NCBI GenBank assembly: GCA_963680875.1
Contig: OY804590.1
Coordinates: 23,002,640 to 23,066,639 of the forward strand
Origin: Bathymodiolus brooksi
Taxonomy: Eukaryota; Mollusca; Bivalvia; Mytilida; Modiolidae
Direction: 5' to 3'
DNA length: 64,000 bases
Position 1 is the first letter of the stretch. Each line of letters starts with the position of its first letter. Both the position numbers and the translations under genes were made by a program. Positions 33,511-45,200 of the stretch are shown here, piece by piece. Under the pieces are notes generated by a model, which saw nothing but the letters and a program-made list of their open reading frames with translations, made no database searches and was not told the DNA's origin.

Positions 33511-33849
33511 ATATATTGATTGATTGAAATTGATTTAAATGATATTACAAACTTAACACGAGTTTGTTGTCTATGTCTTATGTGAGGCTGAACGAAAGTA
33601 AAACTTGACTAAGCAGGCTTTACGTCGAATTTCAATGTCTCTGTTATATTTGAAACATCCAACAAATTATTTTGCTCAAATAAAACAAGACATTTTCCCC
33701 AACTTTAATGTATACTAAATGGTATGTTAACAGTCCTTTCCTAATTAGCATGAAAAACAAACTTTCTATACTACAATATCCCTACGATACAAAATTCCAT
33801 CCACTATGTTTTTTTCTGAGAACCAAACTGTTTGCCCCTGAATGTTAGG

Positions 33850-34412
33850 CGATGGTTAGAATGTTGATGCACTTTGAGACTGAGGATAAAACGTTACACG
33901 ATGTCTGGAACACTGTGGCCTAGAATGTAGGTGGATCTTGAGACTATGGATTAAACGCTAAACGATGTCTAGAACATTGTGGCCTAGAATAAGGATGGAC
34001 CTTGAGATTATGGATTAAACGCTAGGCGATGCTTGGAACACTGTGGCCTAGAATATGGATAAAACACTAGATGATGTCTAGAATACTGTGGCCTAGAATG
34101 TGGATGGATCTTGAGACTATGGATTAAGCGCTAGACGATGTCCAGAACATTGTGGCCTAGAATAAGGATGGACCTTGAGACTATGGATTAAACGCTAGGC
34201 GATGTCTAGAACATTGTGGTCTAGAATGTGGATGGATCTTGAGACTATGGATTAAATGCTAGATGATGCTTAGAACACTGTGGCCTAGAATATGGATGAA
34301 TCTTGAGACTATGGATAAAACTCTAGCCGATGCCTGTGGCCTAGAATGTGGATAAAGCGTAAGTCGATGCCTGGAATACTGTGGCCTAGAATGTGGATGG
34401 ACCTTGAGAATT
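33850..34412. repeat. 64-bp satellite upstream of gene copy 2, about 9 units
   Basis: The unit is close to GTGGCCTAGAATGTGGATGG then ATCTTGAGACTATGGATTAA, ACGCTAGACGATGTCTAGAA, CATT. Units vary by point changes and some are shortened (for example near 34050 and 34330). The array ends about 330 bp before the TATA box in both duplicates. Confidence 0.93.
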
Positions 34413-34740
34413 AATTGTTCAAATTACATAAATTATTGAACGTTAATATATTTCAACAAGTTTGCACGTATATAAGGATGTGCAGCTGCCGATGGTTATC
34501 TCATTATCTGTTTTAATCTATCGTGACAGTAATATAGTCTGAATGTTTTCTTACTATGTCTGGCTTTGGTCTCTTTTCTTACATTTTTTCTACCAAGTTT
34601 AGCAGTCAAAAGATAGGTCATCTCCATTCTATAAATATCATACTAGCAGCTGCACTTCTTACTTCTTAGAATTATCTGTTTGAACTAAAATTATTATCAC
34701 AGAAAGATATTAGATAGGGTGGTAGCATATAATATAATAA

Positions 34741-34750
34741 TATATATAAG
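34741..34750 (+). promoter_or_regulatory. TATA box of secreted-protein gene, copy 2
   Basis: TATATATAAG precedes the conserved block AGCAATTCTTCGGCAATTAC and GGAGTAGGCCGC. The identical box and spacing occur at 48072 upstream of copy 3, and a diverged version occurs upstream of copy 1. Confidence 0.75.
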
Positions 34751-34769
34751 GCCGGGTTGGGACAGAATT

Positions 34770-34815
34770 TTCAAGCAATTCTTCGGCAATTACCCCGGAG
34801 TAGGCCGCACAAAAG
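34770..34815 (+). other. noncoding exon 1 of secreted-protein gene, copy 2
   Basis: Ends CACAAAAG|GTAAGA. Splicing to the acceptor at 37399 removes a 2.58-kb intron and leaves 9 bases (ATCATCAGG) before the ATG. The 5' end is placed by TATA distance only. Confidence 0.7.
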
Positions 34816-35619
34816 GTAAGAAGCGTAGCTTTTTTTTTTTCTTTTCTTTTTTCTTTTGTTAATTTTTTTTATTTTAATGTTTCTGAGGATTATTTGTATT
34901 AAGACGCCATATAGCCTTAACAAAATATTTTCTGTCGCCAAGAAAAAAATAGATTTGGAACAATAATAATTATTTTCTTTAATTTTAATGTGTTTGATGG
35001 TTATATGTAATAAGACGCCAAATAACCTAATGTTTCAACAGAAACTGTATCTGAAGAGTTTTTCAACTGATGCAACTTTTGCAATTTTTCGATTAAATAA
35101 AGCAAACATAATTGAAACGTGTTAATGTAGTGGCGAATTTTCATTGGTCTCCTCTGTCTCTGTTTATACATTGTCAAATTATGATGGTTTATTGAGAATA
35201 AAAGATATAAATGAAAATAAAAACAGATGGAAATTGTGTGATACCCAATGTTTTAAGTATTCATATAAGGCAACTTAATAGAAAATTGGAGTCACAGGGA
35301 TACACTTTTGGAATTAAAAAAATATATATTTATATACAAAAATATAGTTAAATAACATACGTCTTAAGTTTTAAGCATATTGTTTAATCCTTTTAATGTT
35401 TCTTTTATTTGTACATATAACCCGTTACTTTTATAGACAAGTAAATTTTATGTGTCTAAGTTAATGTAAAATTTGTTCACGCTGCGATATAGCTGGAATA
35501 TTGCTTATGTTGGCATTAAACACCAATCAATCAATCAATCAATAGAAAATTCGATATCTTCCAGAAATTAACATTTAACATCACTATTTCCTTTTGCCAA
35601 AAACTGTCGCTGATGTTTA

Positions 35620-35877
35620 GGGACCTATCATTTAACCTTTTATTGGGAGGGGGGGATATATATTATTTTATTTTCTGTCGCAATTTTTTTAAGAAAAATA
35701 AATTGTGTTGTAACATGCAAAAATAAATAATCTGAATAATTGGAAACAAATGCGATTTTTCATCTAAAAAAATAAATGTAATAATAATAGCAATCTGATT
35801 TTTGCTAAACGTGAAATACATCTTGCTGGGAGGAAACATAAGCGCACCCTTCCTCAAAAGTTAATTGGTCGGTCCCC
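35620..35877. mobile_element. Harbinger-type MITE, 258 bp, in the intron of copy 2
   Basis: Terminal inverted repeats: left GGGACCTATCATTTAACCTT with a G-run, right TTAATTGGTCGGTCCCC preceded by a C-rich stretch. TTA flanks both sides (35617 and 35878), the 3-bp target preference of PIF/Harbinger. It is related to 46163-46447. It is absent from unit B as part of a larger deleted segment. Confidence 0.8.
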
Positions 35878-36867
35878 TTAGAAATAAAAGAAATGTGAAA
35901 ATCAATAAAATGTTCACGTCGATATAAAAAAAAAACTTTTTAAGAAATGGACATCTTTTCATTTTTTCAGCTAAATTAATTTTATTTTCGATAGATCAAA
36001 CACAATAATCTTTATTAGAGAATAAGAATTTCATAAGAGAAAAAAAAACAAGGCAAAATGTTTATGAAAAGAAAGTTTAAACAATGATGGTTAACAAACA
36101 TCAGTACCACCTTTATCCCAACTCATTGAAAATAGAAAAAAACCCAACGCATATGACTTTGAAAATCCAGGTTCTGGCATGGGACAGGCACACAAAATGT
36201 GGCGGAGTTAAACCAGTTAACGGGATCCCAACCCTCTCTCTATGCATATAGTAGAGTGGCCTGTACGCACACTTTTTTAAATTACGCAAGCGTAAATTGA
36301 TAAAATATGAAATGTAAACTTATTTTATGATTTGTCACAACAATAAGTGTTAAGAAAAATCTAAAGACGTATTTCAAATCGAAAATTTAAAAAACATGGT
36401 AAAAAAAATGACAAGGACGAAATTGAAAATATTCTGTTATAACACGTTTTTACCTGTCTATAGCTTCGCTCAAAAAGGGGAGGACGGCCCCCATGCTCCC
36501 TGGAACCTCCTATGTATTGTGACTTGCAGATCTAATGGGGAGGGTGTAAGCTCGGATATCTAGGTATCTGGAAAGATATAAGAATAGATTTAGTGTCAAC
36601 AATGACCAGATGTAATTTTGTTTGTAGATACCATACAAATAAATATACATTGAAGTCTATGTAGAACCCCGATGATTTTGCTTGGCTTCACTCTCCTATT
36701 ATTATTATGTTTATATCAGAAATGCTAATCATTGATTGGTCAATTACACAATGCGATATCACTCCGTAATCAAGAAAACTAATATTGATTAACATTCAAC
36801 ATTCCTTTAATAATAACATCTTATTAATCATTTTAAACCAGCTTTTATATTGGTTTGTCCATAATAT

Positions 36868-37056
36868 TATATACAACTACCTATGCAATCAGCCTATCAC
36901 CACTAAAGTTGTGAGTTCGAATCCCGCTTATGGCGAAGTGTACTTGCGGCAGGTCGTGGTTTTCTCCGGTACTCTGGTTTCCTCCACCAATAAAACTGAC
37001 CGCCACGATATAACTGAAATATTGTTGAAAGTGGCGCTAAACACCATAACCACCAC
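36868..37056 (+). mobile_element. SINE family A, headless copy in unit A
   Basis: ACAACTACCTATGCAATCAG, B box GTTGTGAGTTCGAATCCCG, and tail GAAATATTGTTGAAAGTGGC. The tRNA-like head present in unit B is missing here; a deletion between two ATATACA strings explains it. Confidence 0.85.
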
Positions 37057-37154
37057 CACCTAATTGCGGAACTCAAATTAAATGCATGTATAACAATAAA
37101 AGTCTGAATTACATGTATTAATATCCCGGTGTCTTCCCAAATCACGAATACTGT

Positions 37155-37345
37155 AACATATCATGTCTATGTCTCGGAGTATCCGACCCAGCTCAGGCGA
37201 GGTGTACTCGATACAATATTATGTGATAAAGTTTGTCAGTTACTTGCGACAGGTCGGTAGTTTTCACCGCTTTCCTCTACCAATAAAATTAACCTCCACA
37301 ATATAACTGAAATATTGTTGAAGTGGCGATAAATATTATAATCCT
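37155..37345 (+). mobile_element. SINE family A, second partial copy in unit A
   Basis: Starts in the body (GAGGTGTACTCGATACAATA), then GGTCGGTAGTTTTCACCGCT, and ends TGTTGAAGTGGCGATAAATA. It lies 50 bp before the splice acceptor region of the gene. Confidence 0.75.
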
Positions 37346-37408
37346 AATATACATTACCTCTGTAATCATGTTGACACAATTCTTTTTTTCTCTCTTCAGA
37401 TCATCAGG

Positions 37409-39460
37409 ATGAAGATTATACTACTGATTTCAATGGTAATCTACACCGCAATGGCGGTTGTAGACCAACACAAATTTGATTTGCTAGAAAGGAAGGTAGA
37501 AGATCTAACCCGACAACTCATGCTCACAGAACTAGCCATGGGAGAGCGAGCACGTTCTGAAGCTGACTCGGGTATCAAACAGGTCCGCAGCACAAATGAT
37601 GCCACAAAGCCATACTACCTAACAACACACACATACAACTCAGTATGCTCCATCCATGAACATTCAAATTACGATAGGACAGTTGGTATGGGAGAGTTTA
37701 TTGCTACTCTCAATGGAGTTGATTTCAGAACGAGGCACAACGATTACAAATTGCGTATGCCCAGTAAAACATCTAAAAATTACAACCAACAAGATGATAT
37801 TCCGTTCCCACCTGTTCCGCCGTCAGTCCTTCAAAAGCGCACAGTACAAGAACAAATCCATGAGATGCAGAACTACTTCCGTGCCTTTGCGTTCCAAAAT
37901 CATCAGTTTAGAGACTATCGACCATACTTCAAACCCGTTCTATGTTATTTAGAGGGTACATGGACAACAAATACAAAGAGTCTAAATGAACCGTTTGAAA
38001 GTGATCGTCATCATATAGACGCTGAAAGCTGGTTTGATCTTCAGGAGAAGATTAGGTTCACATCTTACACAGGAGGAAAACACTACCTCGAAAACTTCTC
38101 ATATCTTCCTACGACCATTATGAATATAGTAAATGGCACACCAGAGTACGCACAATGGAATTACAGAATATCATGCCACCCCCTTAAGCACGATTTGCCA
38201 TTATCAGCATTGAAACCAGTTGACGATATCGCAGCCAGAATTGGACACAGAATGAACCTAACACGGTTCTCCCATACAAGAGCCGTACGATTTTCATTTG
38301 CCCCAAAAAGTAATTCCCGAAGAAACCATTTCAGATGGCAAGATGGATATGGCGAATTTTCAGATGGCATAACCCATAATGGTCTTCTTGATCAAATAAT
38401 GCGTGAAATTCCTGGCAAAGATAATTATCGCGGTGTTCAGCATGATACGACATTCGGAATGGACACTTTGGATCCTTTATATCCTAATAACAGCACACTT
38501 TTGAACACAGCATTTTATCATAGAAGTTTCCGACATGATAAAAAGGGAGCCATGGGTATTAAAACAGTTCACAGAGGGTATGCAGATAGTAACTTGTTTG
38601 TTGCACAAACGTCCAGTCCAAACGTTGCTCCGATGAAAATTCACTACTGTCAAAAACAGGAACATACACACCATCGGGTATGCAAGACTGAGGGGGTAAA
38701 ATATTCATACGCAATACCACTTGAAATTATTTACATGACCCCACTATATAGATGGAATCCCTACAATCTGCCATTGATCGACAGACACGATAAACATAGA
38801 CTACTACAAGTAACGACTGGCGGTCGAAATGGTGGTCTGACACATGACAAAGCTTACAATGGTACTAGCTACAGGTTATACTACAGAACACCAGTCGAGT
38901 TTTTCCACGGCACAAATGTTGATAAAGATAAGGCTGATACTGACAGGGGAGCAGTTGGAGTATTGGATAGTCATGGCGCTGTCAAACGAGTATTGTCATC
39001 TGGTACCCGTATAACACTTCCAGAGATTCCCGGTGTCGGCAAGCTTAGAATCAGATATCCCGTCATGCCAGTTACTAGGGAAGGCAACCAAGTAGGAAAA
39101 GAGGTCGAAGCAATAAAGGAAGTCCTGAACCACCTAGAAACTATGGGTGGCTACCTAACAGAAAAACCAAGTGCTCTATCAGGAGGTGGTAACGCACAAG
39201 CCGATGCTCATTTCCGAACATCTGTGACCAATCAGGATCCACCTGGACATCACTTCCACGAGTTATATATAGACCATCAAGACATGACAGATTTAGCTAA
39301 AGGCCTGATGGTAACTATTGTAACAACAACCGACAACTCACATGACCACAAGCTGGAAGTATCATATGACCAAAATACCCACAAGTACATAATACACAAA
39401 TGTGACGGGAAGGCCCACTGTTGGGATGGACATTCAAACGAACTTACAAGATTGGACTAA
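37409..39460 (+). CDS. secreted histidine-rich protein of unknown function, copy 2 (683 aa)
   Basis: Intronless CDS after a pyrimidine-rich acceptor (TTTTTTTCTCTCTTCAG, ending 37399). The 17-residue signal peptide MKIILLISMVIYTAMAV is followed by a helical stretch (LLERKVEDLTRQLMLTELAM). The long unclassified body is clearly homologous to copy 1 throughout, including PVEFFHGTNVDKDKADTD, RPSALSGGGNAQADAHFRTS (K in place of R here) and the C-terminal HKCDGKAHCWDGHS. Sequons NFS, NGT, NLT, NST, NGT and seven cysteines are kept, as are HEH, HTH, GHHFHEL and SHDH. Secretion and metal binding are inferred from sequence; there is no family assignment. It sits on unit A of the duplication and ends with its own AATAAA 45 bases after the stop. 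Confidence 0.93.
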   Translation: MKIILLISMVIYTAMAVVDQHKFDLLERKVEDLTRQLMLTELAMGERARSEADSGIKQVRSTNDATKPYYLTTHTYNSVCSIHEHSNYDRTVGMGEFIATLNGVDFRTRHNDYKLRMPSKTSKNYNQQDDIPFPPVPPSVLQKRTVQEQIHEMQNYFRAFAFQNHQFRDYRPYFKPVLCYLEGTWTTNTKSLNEPFESDRHHIDAESWFDLQEKIRFTSYTGGKHYLENFSYLPTTIMNIVNGTPEYAQWNYRISCHPLKHDLPLSALKPVDDIAARIGHRMNLTRFSHTRAVRFSFAPKSNSRRNHFRWQDGYGEFSDGITHNGLLDQIMREIPGKDNYRGVQHDTTFGMDTLDPLYPNNSTLLNTAFYHRSFRHDKKGAMGIKTVHRGYADSNLFVAQTSSPNVAPMKIHYCQKQEHTHHRVCKTEGVKYSYAIPLEIIYMTPLYRWNPYNLPLIDRHDKHRLLQVTTGGRNGGLTHDKAYNGTSYRLYYRTPVEFFHGTNVDKDKADTDRGAVGVLDSHGAVKRVLSSGTRITLPEIPGVGKLRIRYPVMPVTREGNQVGKEVEAIKEVLNHLETMGGYLTEKPSALSGGGNAQADAHFRTSVTNQDPPGHHFHELYIDHQDMTDLAKGLMVTIVTTTDNSHDHKLEVSYDQNTHKYIIHKCDGKAHCWDGHSNELTRLD

Positions 39461-39504
39461 TTTTAATACCAGGACTAGTCTGGCCATCAGCTGCAATATA
39501 ATGC

Positions 39505-39510
39505 AATAAA
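39505..39510 (+). terminator. polyadenylation signal, copy 2
   Basis: ATGCAATAAAAATAG, 45 bases after the stop codon, conserved at the matching place in copy 3. Confidence 0.7.
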
Positions 39511-39777
39511 AATAGTTAGATTATACATTTTTTTTTATTTTTAGAAAAATACGTTCTTCAATGTTGCAATATGCAGATATTATTTATGCACCTGGCATAT
39601 GCAGTCGTATATACATTCGATTTAACCAATGACGAAATGAATGAAGTATGAATATTTCAAATAAGAAAAGTTCGAAGATACCAATTAAAGTACACTCCAC
39701 AATGACAACACTACAACTGGGAGTATCCCAGGTCACAAGAAGCACAAATCGCTATAGTATATGAATGATTAAATATT

Positions 39778-39950
39778 TTGTGTTTAACGCCACTTTTAAC
39801 AATATTGTAGATGTATTGTGATGGTCAAATTTTATTGGTCTAGGAATTCGGCATACCAGTGAAAACCACCGATCTTAAGTATACTACAATCTTTATCACA
39901 TTATGCTGTATCGAGTACACCTGGCCATGAGAGAATGCATGATTGTAAGT
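39778..39950 (-). mobile_element. SINE family A, diverged, unit A
   Basis: TGTTTAACGCCACTTTTAAC, AATATTGTAGATGTATTGTG and CGAGTACACCTGGCCATGAG. The equivalent in unit B is at 51972, so it predates the duplication. Confidence 0.75.
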
Positions 39951-40149
39951 GAATATTGGAGATAATCCATATCTGCAAGTACGACAACAAAATACACCGG
40001 AAGAGGGATTTGTTTATCTTTATGCAATTCATAATTATTATCTCGAAAATCACAAATGCAGGAGTTTGGATCATGGCTTCCTCGATAATTTTTTCTTGTA
40101 CACGGCGGTAGTCGGTTGGTTTCCCCTGGAAGTGCTAACGGCAACGGCT

Positions 40150-40720
40150 TTGTCTAATCCCATATTAAACAAAATGGGTTCAGACGATGTCGTTCACGTG
40201 AAACACAAATCTCTTCTCGTCATATATTTTGCTAAAACATTTCACAAAGTCCTACACAAACGTCTGATCTACAAACTAAATTACTATCGCAAATCATCTC
40301 AAGTATCACATTCGGTCCAATCATTCCTTGAAAATACAAACGTTCTGGAAAATGTCACTTCAGAAAAAATGCCCGATACATTCGGTGTAGCACAAGGTAC
40401 AAATCTAGGTTCAATCCTGTTCTTAACTTACATTAACAACATTCTATGATATCACAAACACAACGTCAGATTATTTGCAGAGGCTAACTTCATTTACAAA
40501 ACGAATACATTCACATAAACTGTTTAGATTGGAAAGACGACAAAGACGATACTACATGTACCAAATTGGATCAGGGCATTCTACTCTGATAAATGTAATC
40601 TTCACAGCAAACAAAAACCACCAACATGTAAACCAGAGCAGTTCTGCTACAACCTTCACGGCCACATTTTGGAATCTGTCGACTCTCTGTGTCAAAACCA
40701 TTGGTATTAGACTACCATAT
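40150..40720 (+). pseudogene. reverse transcriptase relic, unit A
   Basis: The frame reads IYFAKTFHKVLHKRLIYKLN (family pattern DFxKAFDxVPHxxLLxKL), QSFLENTN, then FGVAQGTNLGSILFLTYINN (family pattern GVPQGSxLGPxLFxxYIND). After a stop the sequence continues HNVRLFAEAN in place of RLFADD. This is an old LINE RT core without catalytic aspartates. The same relic is in unit B. Confidence 0.8.
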
Positions 40721-41069
40721 GATCTTAAACAGAACTATTCCTTTATCAAACTTCATCAAGAACAAACAAAACACTCTGGCCTAAACTTAAAAGTTCACTC
40801 AAAATGTATTACAAAATCATCCCGACCAAACACTAGTCCGCCACACAGTAGAGATACGTTCTTCAGTGTATGACCCACACACAATCAAAAATAACTAAAA
40901 AACTTGAAAAGTAGTGTCTCAGGGTCCTATATTAAATTTGTCATGCCATGTCATATTTTATTTTTTTTATTTCCTTTCAACACAATAACTTAGGGAATTG
41001 TCCAGTGAATTTTTATGTACAATTTTGGTTAAAAAAAAGCTAATAATAACTCATAATAACTGAAAAAAA

Positions 41070-41174
41070 GTTAAAAAAACAAAAGATTTAGGCCTTTTTG
41101 TTTATGCCTTCCGGGTGTAATGTTTGCATAAACAAAGGCATAAACAAAAAGGCCTAAATCTTTTGTTTTTTAAC
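41070..41174. repeat. near-perfect inverted repeat at the end of unit A
   Basis: Arms of about 40 bp (AACAAAAGATTTAGGCCTTT on the left, its complement on the right) around a 24-bp loop containing GGGTGTAATGTTTGCA. It starts within a few bases of where homology with unit B stops. It could be a foldback MITE or a palindromic duplication scar. Confidence 0.9.
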
Positions 41175-41503
41175 TTTTTAACCAGTGCCTGGTCCTTAGC
41201 TAGTTGGTAAACTTCATCATTACATTTTCTCATTCTGTTCATATTGTTTATAAATTAGTGTGCAATTATACTTGAATAATATAAAGTATAAAGTTCAAGA
41301 TTATGAATTTTAGTAATTTACGTCACGATAACTGATGGTCACGTGACAATTTTTCAAATCAGATTACAGACGCTGATGAAGCTTGTCGGTCAAGCGAAAT
41401 ATCCGTCGATTTAATTATAATTATAGTCTTTTTGTAGACTTATAGTTATTTTTGTTACATTTTAACATCTTTTTTTGATATCGTTGTGCTAACATTTTAG
41501 ACG

Positions 41504-41528
<25 letters not shown>
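41175..41528. other. spacer between the two duplication units
   Basis: About 350 bp present once only. It contains the hammerhead-like motif at 41369 and a (TA)n tract that ends exactly where unit B begins. No gene. Confidence 0.7.
41369..41407 (+). ncRNA. hammerhead-ribozyme-like motif, Penelope style
   Basis: GACG, CTGATGA, A, GCTT-GTCGGTC-AAGC, GAAA, TATC, CGTC. GACG/CGTC makes helix I and GCTT/AAGC makes helix II; helix III would be one A-U pair. An extra A between CTGATGA and helix II departs from the canonical core. Short-helix-III type I hammerheads are known at the ends of Penelope-like elements. No Penelope ORF is present here. Confidence 0.4.

Positions 41529-41531
<3 letters not shown>
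41507..41531. repeat. (TA)n microsatellite at the duplication junction
   Basis: About twelve TA units directly before ATTGATTGAAATTGATTTAA, the first bases shared with unit A. Confidence 0.95.
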
Positions 41532-41534
<3 letters not shown>

Positions 41535-41852
41535 ATTGAAATTGATTTAAATGATATTACAAACTTAACACGAGTTTGTTGTCTATGTCTTATGTGAGGC
41601 TGAACGAAAGTAAAACTTGACTAAGCAGGCTTTACGTCGAATTTCAATGTCTCTGTTATATTTGAAACATGCAACAAATTATTTTGCTCAAATAAAACAA
41701 GACATTTTCCCCAACTTTAATGTATACTAAATGGTATGTTAACAGTCCTTTCCTAATTAGCATGAAAAACAAACTTTCTATACTACAATATCCCTGCGAT
41801 ACAAAATTTCATCCACTATGTTTTTTTCTGAGAACCAAACTGTTTGCCACTG

Positions 41853-42077
41853 AATGTTAGGCGATGACTAGAATGTGGATGCACTTTGAGACAGAGGATA
41901 AAACGCTAGACGAAGTCTGGAACACTATGGCTTAGAATGTTGATGGATCTTGAGATTGTGGATAAAACACTAGACGATGTCTAAAACACTGTGGCCTAGA
42001 ATGTGGATAGATCTTGAGACTGGATTAAACGCTAGACCATGTCTAGAACATTGTGGCCTAGAATAAGGATGGACCTT
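41853..42077. repeat. 64-bp satellite of unit B, left part
   Basis: Three to four units, cut by the LINE insertion at GGATGGACCTT. The array resumes at 47209. Confidence 0.9.
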
Positions 42078-42285
42078 ATATATATATCTTTATTTCTGGT
42101 AACCTTTGTTGATACATTGGTATACAGATAACAAATTAAATACAAACATAATACACAATAAGATACAATACAATACATAATAAGAAAACAGCTATATACA
42201 ATATCTACACAATTAGAGAGTTACATTTTTCAGCCATGAGGGCAGACATTTTCATTAATATATCTTATAAAGGTGCAAAGTTTTT

Positions 42286-45200
42286 TTATTTTTGATTTTT
42301 TGTCTGATTCATCAAGGTACTAAATTTCAGGATATTACAATTTTTAAAGTATTTTTTATCTATATAAGTCTTTCTTTTTTCACTGAAATAGTCACATTTT
42401 AATAGATAATGGAACTCATCTCCAAGATCTGCTGTGTTGCATAAATTGCAAATTCTGAGTTCCCTGGGTATGTTGTTCCATCGTCCGTATTCAATAGGTA
42501 GTTTATGATTATTTAGCCTAAAGCGACAAAAAGTAAATATATCCCTATCGTCGAGGATATTGAAATAATTTTCAAATTCAAATTTATTTCTAAAAAGGCG
42601 ATAGTTTAAAGTTTTAGAGCCGGTATCAATATTTGCATGCCAGGTTTGTTGAAACTGATCTTGGAGACAAGTTTTAACGGAGTTTTTAAGCCATTCCTCA
42701 CTTATGAAATACTGGTTCAGCCATACATATGAAAGACCACATTCATTTAATATACTTTCTACATAATTTAACCACGAAAACTGACAATTATTATTTTGTG
42801 ATAAATATAATAACAGGTAAGAAATAATAGAGAGTTTAATATCCTTCCCAGTAATCAATTTCGCCCAGTATAGAATATTTCTAAGGTTAATGTCTATATA
42901 TAAAGGATAACGACCAAGCTCCCCATATATCATACAGTTTGGCGTTGTAGCTTTTAAGTGAAGAATAATTTTGCAAAATTTCAAATGTACCTTTTCCAAA
43001 ATGTCATTATTGCCGAAATCCCAGATCTCACAGCCGTACAATAATCTGAGTTTTACCAATTTATCAAAAAGATCAAGTTGACAGCTGATAGAAAGATTAT
43101 GCTTCCTCCCCTTTTTCATTACTTCATACATAGCTTTTTCATAAAGAAGATTTTTACAAACTTAGAAACTTCCAGTCCGAGAAAAATAAATTCCCAAATA
43201 ATTGAAATCTCTAACTATCTCAATATTAGTCCCGTTATAATTAAAAATAAGATTTCTTGGTAGTCGTCCTTTAGAAAATACAACTATCTTTGTCTTATCA
43301 ACATTGACTTTCATTTTCCAAGTGTCACAAAATAAATAAAATGTATCGAGTAATGTTTGAAGATTGCTTGAGGATTCTGCCATAAGGACAGTATCATCTG
43401 CATACAAGATGATCAACAATTTCATAAAAATATCTAACCTGCTATCAAGTTAATCAGAAATAGAATTCAGTCCCGGAACATTTTCATGTATGAAAAAGTC
43501 TTCCAAATCATTTAAAAATAAAGAGAATAGAAATGAGATAAATTTTCCCCTTGTCGGACCCCTATTTCACATGGAAAATATTCAGATTTCTTTCCATCAT
43601 AATTTAATATTCTGATACATGTTAAAAATAACTTGATACATATTACCATTTATATTATTCAAAAGCATCTTATACCATAAAGCATCGCGCCATGCAGTAT
43701 CAAATGCTTTTTCAAAATCAACAAAAGCACAGAATAATTTCTTTTTCTTATTTTTCAAAATTTCAAAAAAAAGAATGAAGTACAAACATACAATCAGTTG
43801 TTGAGTATCCAGATCGGAATCCGCATTGGTTTTCATTAATTAATAACATTTCATCAGAAAATACAGACAAGTCTTGCATTTAAGACTGCTGTAAATAATT
43901 TCCCGAAACAACTTACTATGGTAATAGGTCTATAATTTTTAGGATTAAATTTATCGCCCTTATTTTTATAAAACGGTGTGATTGTTCCCGACACCCACAT
44001 TTCTGGTATTATACCAGATTTAAAAATTAAGCTAAATAATTTTTCATATAATTCAATAAACTGATTGCCTGTTGATTTTATCTATTCATTTAAAATACAA
44101 TGGTCGCCACAAGCCTTATTATTCTTAAGATTTTTAATGCATTTAAATATTTCATTTTGTGTAATATTTCTATTAATCCTTTCATTCAATAAATTAACAC
44201 GGTTCTGTTCAAGTTTATGAGTATTTTCTCATTTACATTATCAGAAACAGATGAATTAAGGTTTTTGAAAAAATCAACTAAATCTAAAAAAGGAATGTTC
44301 GGCTGACTAGGTGATCACATTGGTTGAGAATTCGCCAGTATTCTGAAATCTTAAATTCTGCATCTTCTTAGTCATTTTCTTTCTGTAGTTTTTCATAGCT
44401 TTATTAATAAGTACCTTTTTGTATTCTTTTTCAGAATTTTTTGCCAGGTTATATGAATATTGCGATTCACCCTTTTTACGTTTCATTTTTCTATAATGTT
44501 GCCTAGCACGTTTACATTCTATATCAAACCATGGTTTATCCCCCTTTGTGATTTTTTTTTTCTTTTTACTGTAATTTGTATTTACTAATTTCACCCCAAA
44601 TGTCTGTTTAGCAGAATCTAATATTACTTGCCCAATATCTGTAACGAGAGTGTTAATATAGTTTTGATTCACGTTTTGTTGATTTACATTTTCTAACTTG
44701 GAAATTATAAAATTTAGTTTATCAATATCAATATTATTTTGAAGGATACTAGATTTTTCTTGTTCCCATTTTTAACCTTTTCTGTAGAAGATTCATTTGG
44801 GATGACGCCAGCATCAGCATCTTCACCAGGGGAATGCTCTTTCTTAAGCGTTAAAGTAAATGGTGTATGGACATCCGAAAAAAGAGTTGAAAATTCAAGT
44901 ATTTCAAGATCAACAAGCCTCTCTAAAACATTAACATTACTCAAGCAATAATCAACAACACTTGCATTTCGACATGTTAAATTACCTATTTGATCTTTAC
45001 CCAGACGACCGTTCATAATAAAAACATTATTACCTTTACAAAATCCAGAAGAAAATTACCATATCGATTTTTACCTTTGTCCTTACTAGTTCTTCTACGG
45101 GGAATACCAAATATGTCTAGATTACAAACTTCATTAAAAGAAATCCCTTGTAAATCATCCCCAAATTCATAATCTTCCAAAAATATATAATCTTTTTCTT

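Larger units (their letters stand above)
33513..41065 (+). other. segmental duplication, unit A
   Basis: Begins ATTGATTGAAATTGATTTAA and aligns colinearly with 41529-53440 in direct orientation. It covers the 64-bp satellite, promoter, exon 1, intron, the 683-codon gene, its 3' flank and an RT relic. Unit A holds about 1.17 kb (35603-36775) that unit B lacks. It lacks the 5.1-kb LINE and the 246-bp LINE end present in B. Confidence 0.93.

Noticed and set aside
39949..40449. 166-residue host protein downstream of copy 2
   Set aside because: Its C-terminal half is an RT core without catalytic aspartates; the N-terminal half is reversed SINE and spacer.
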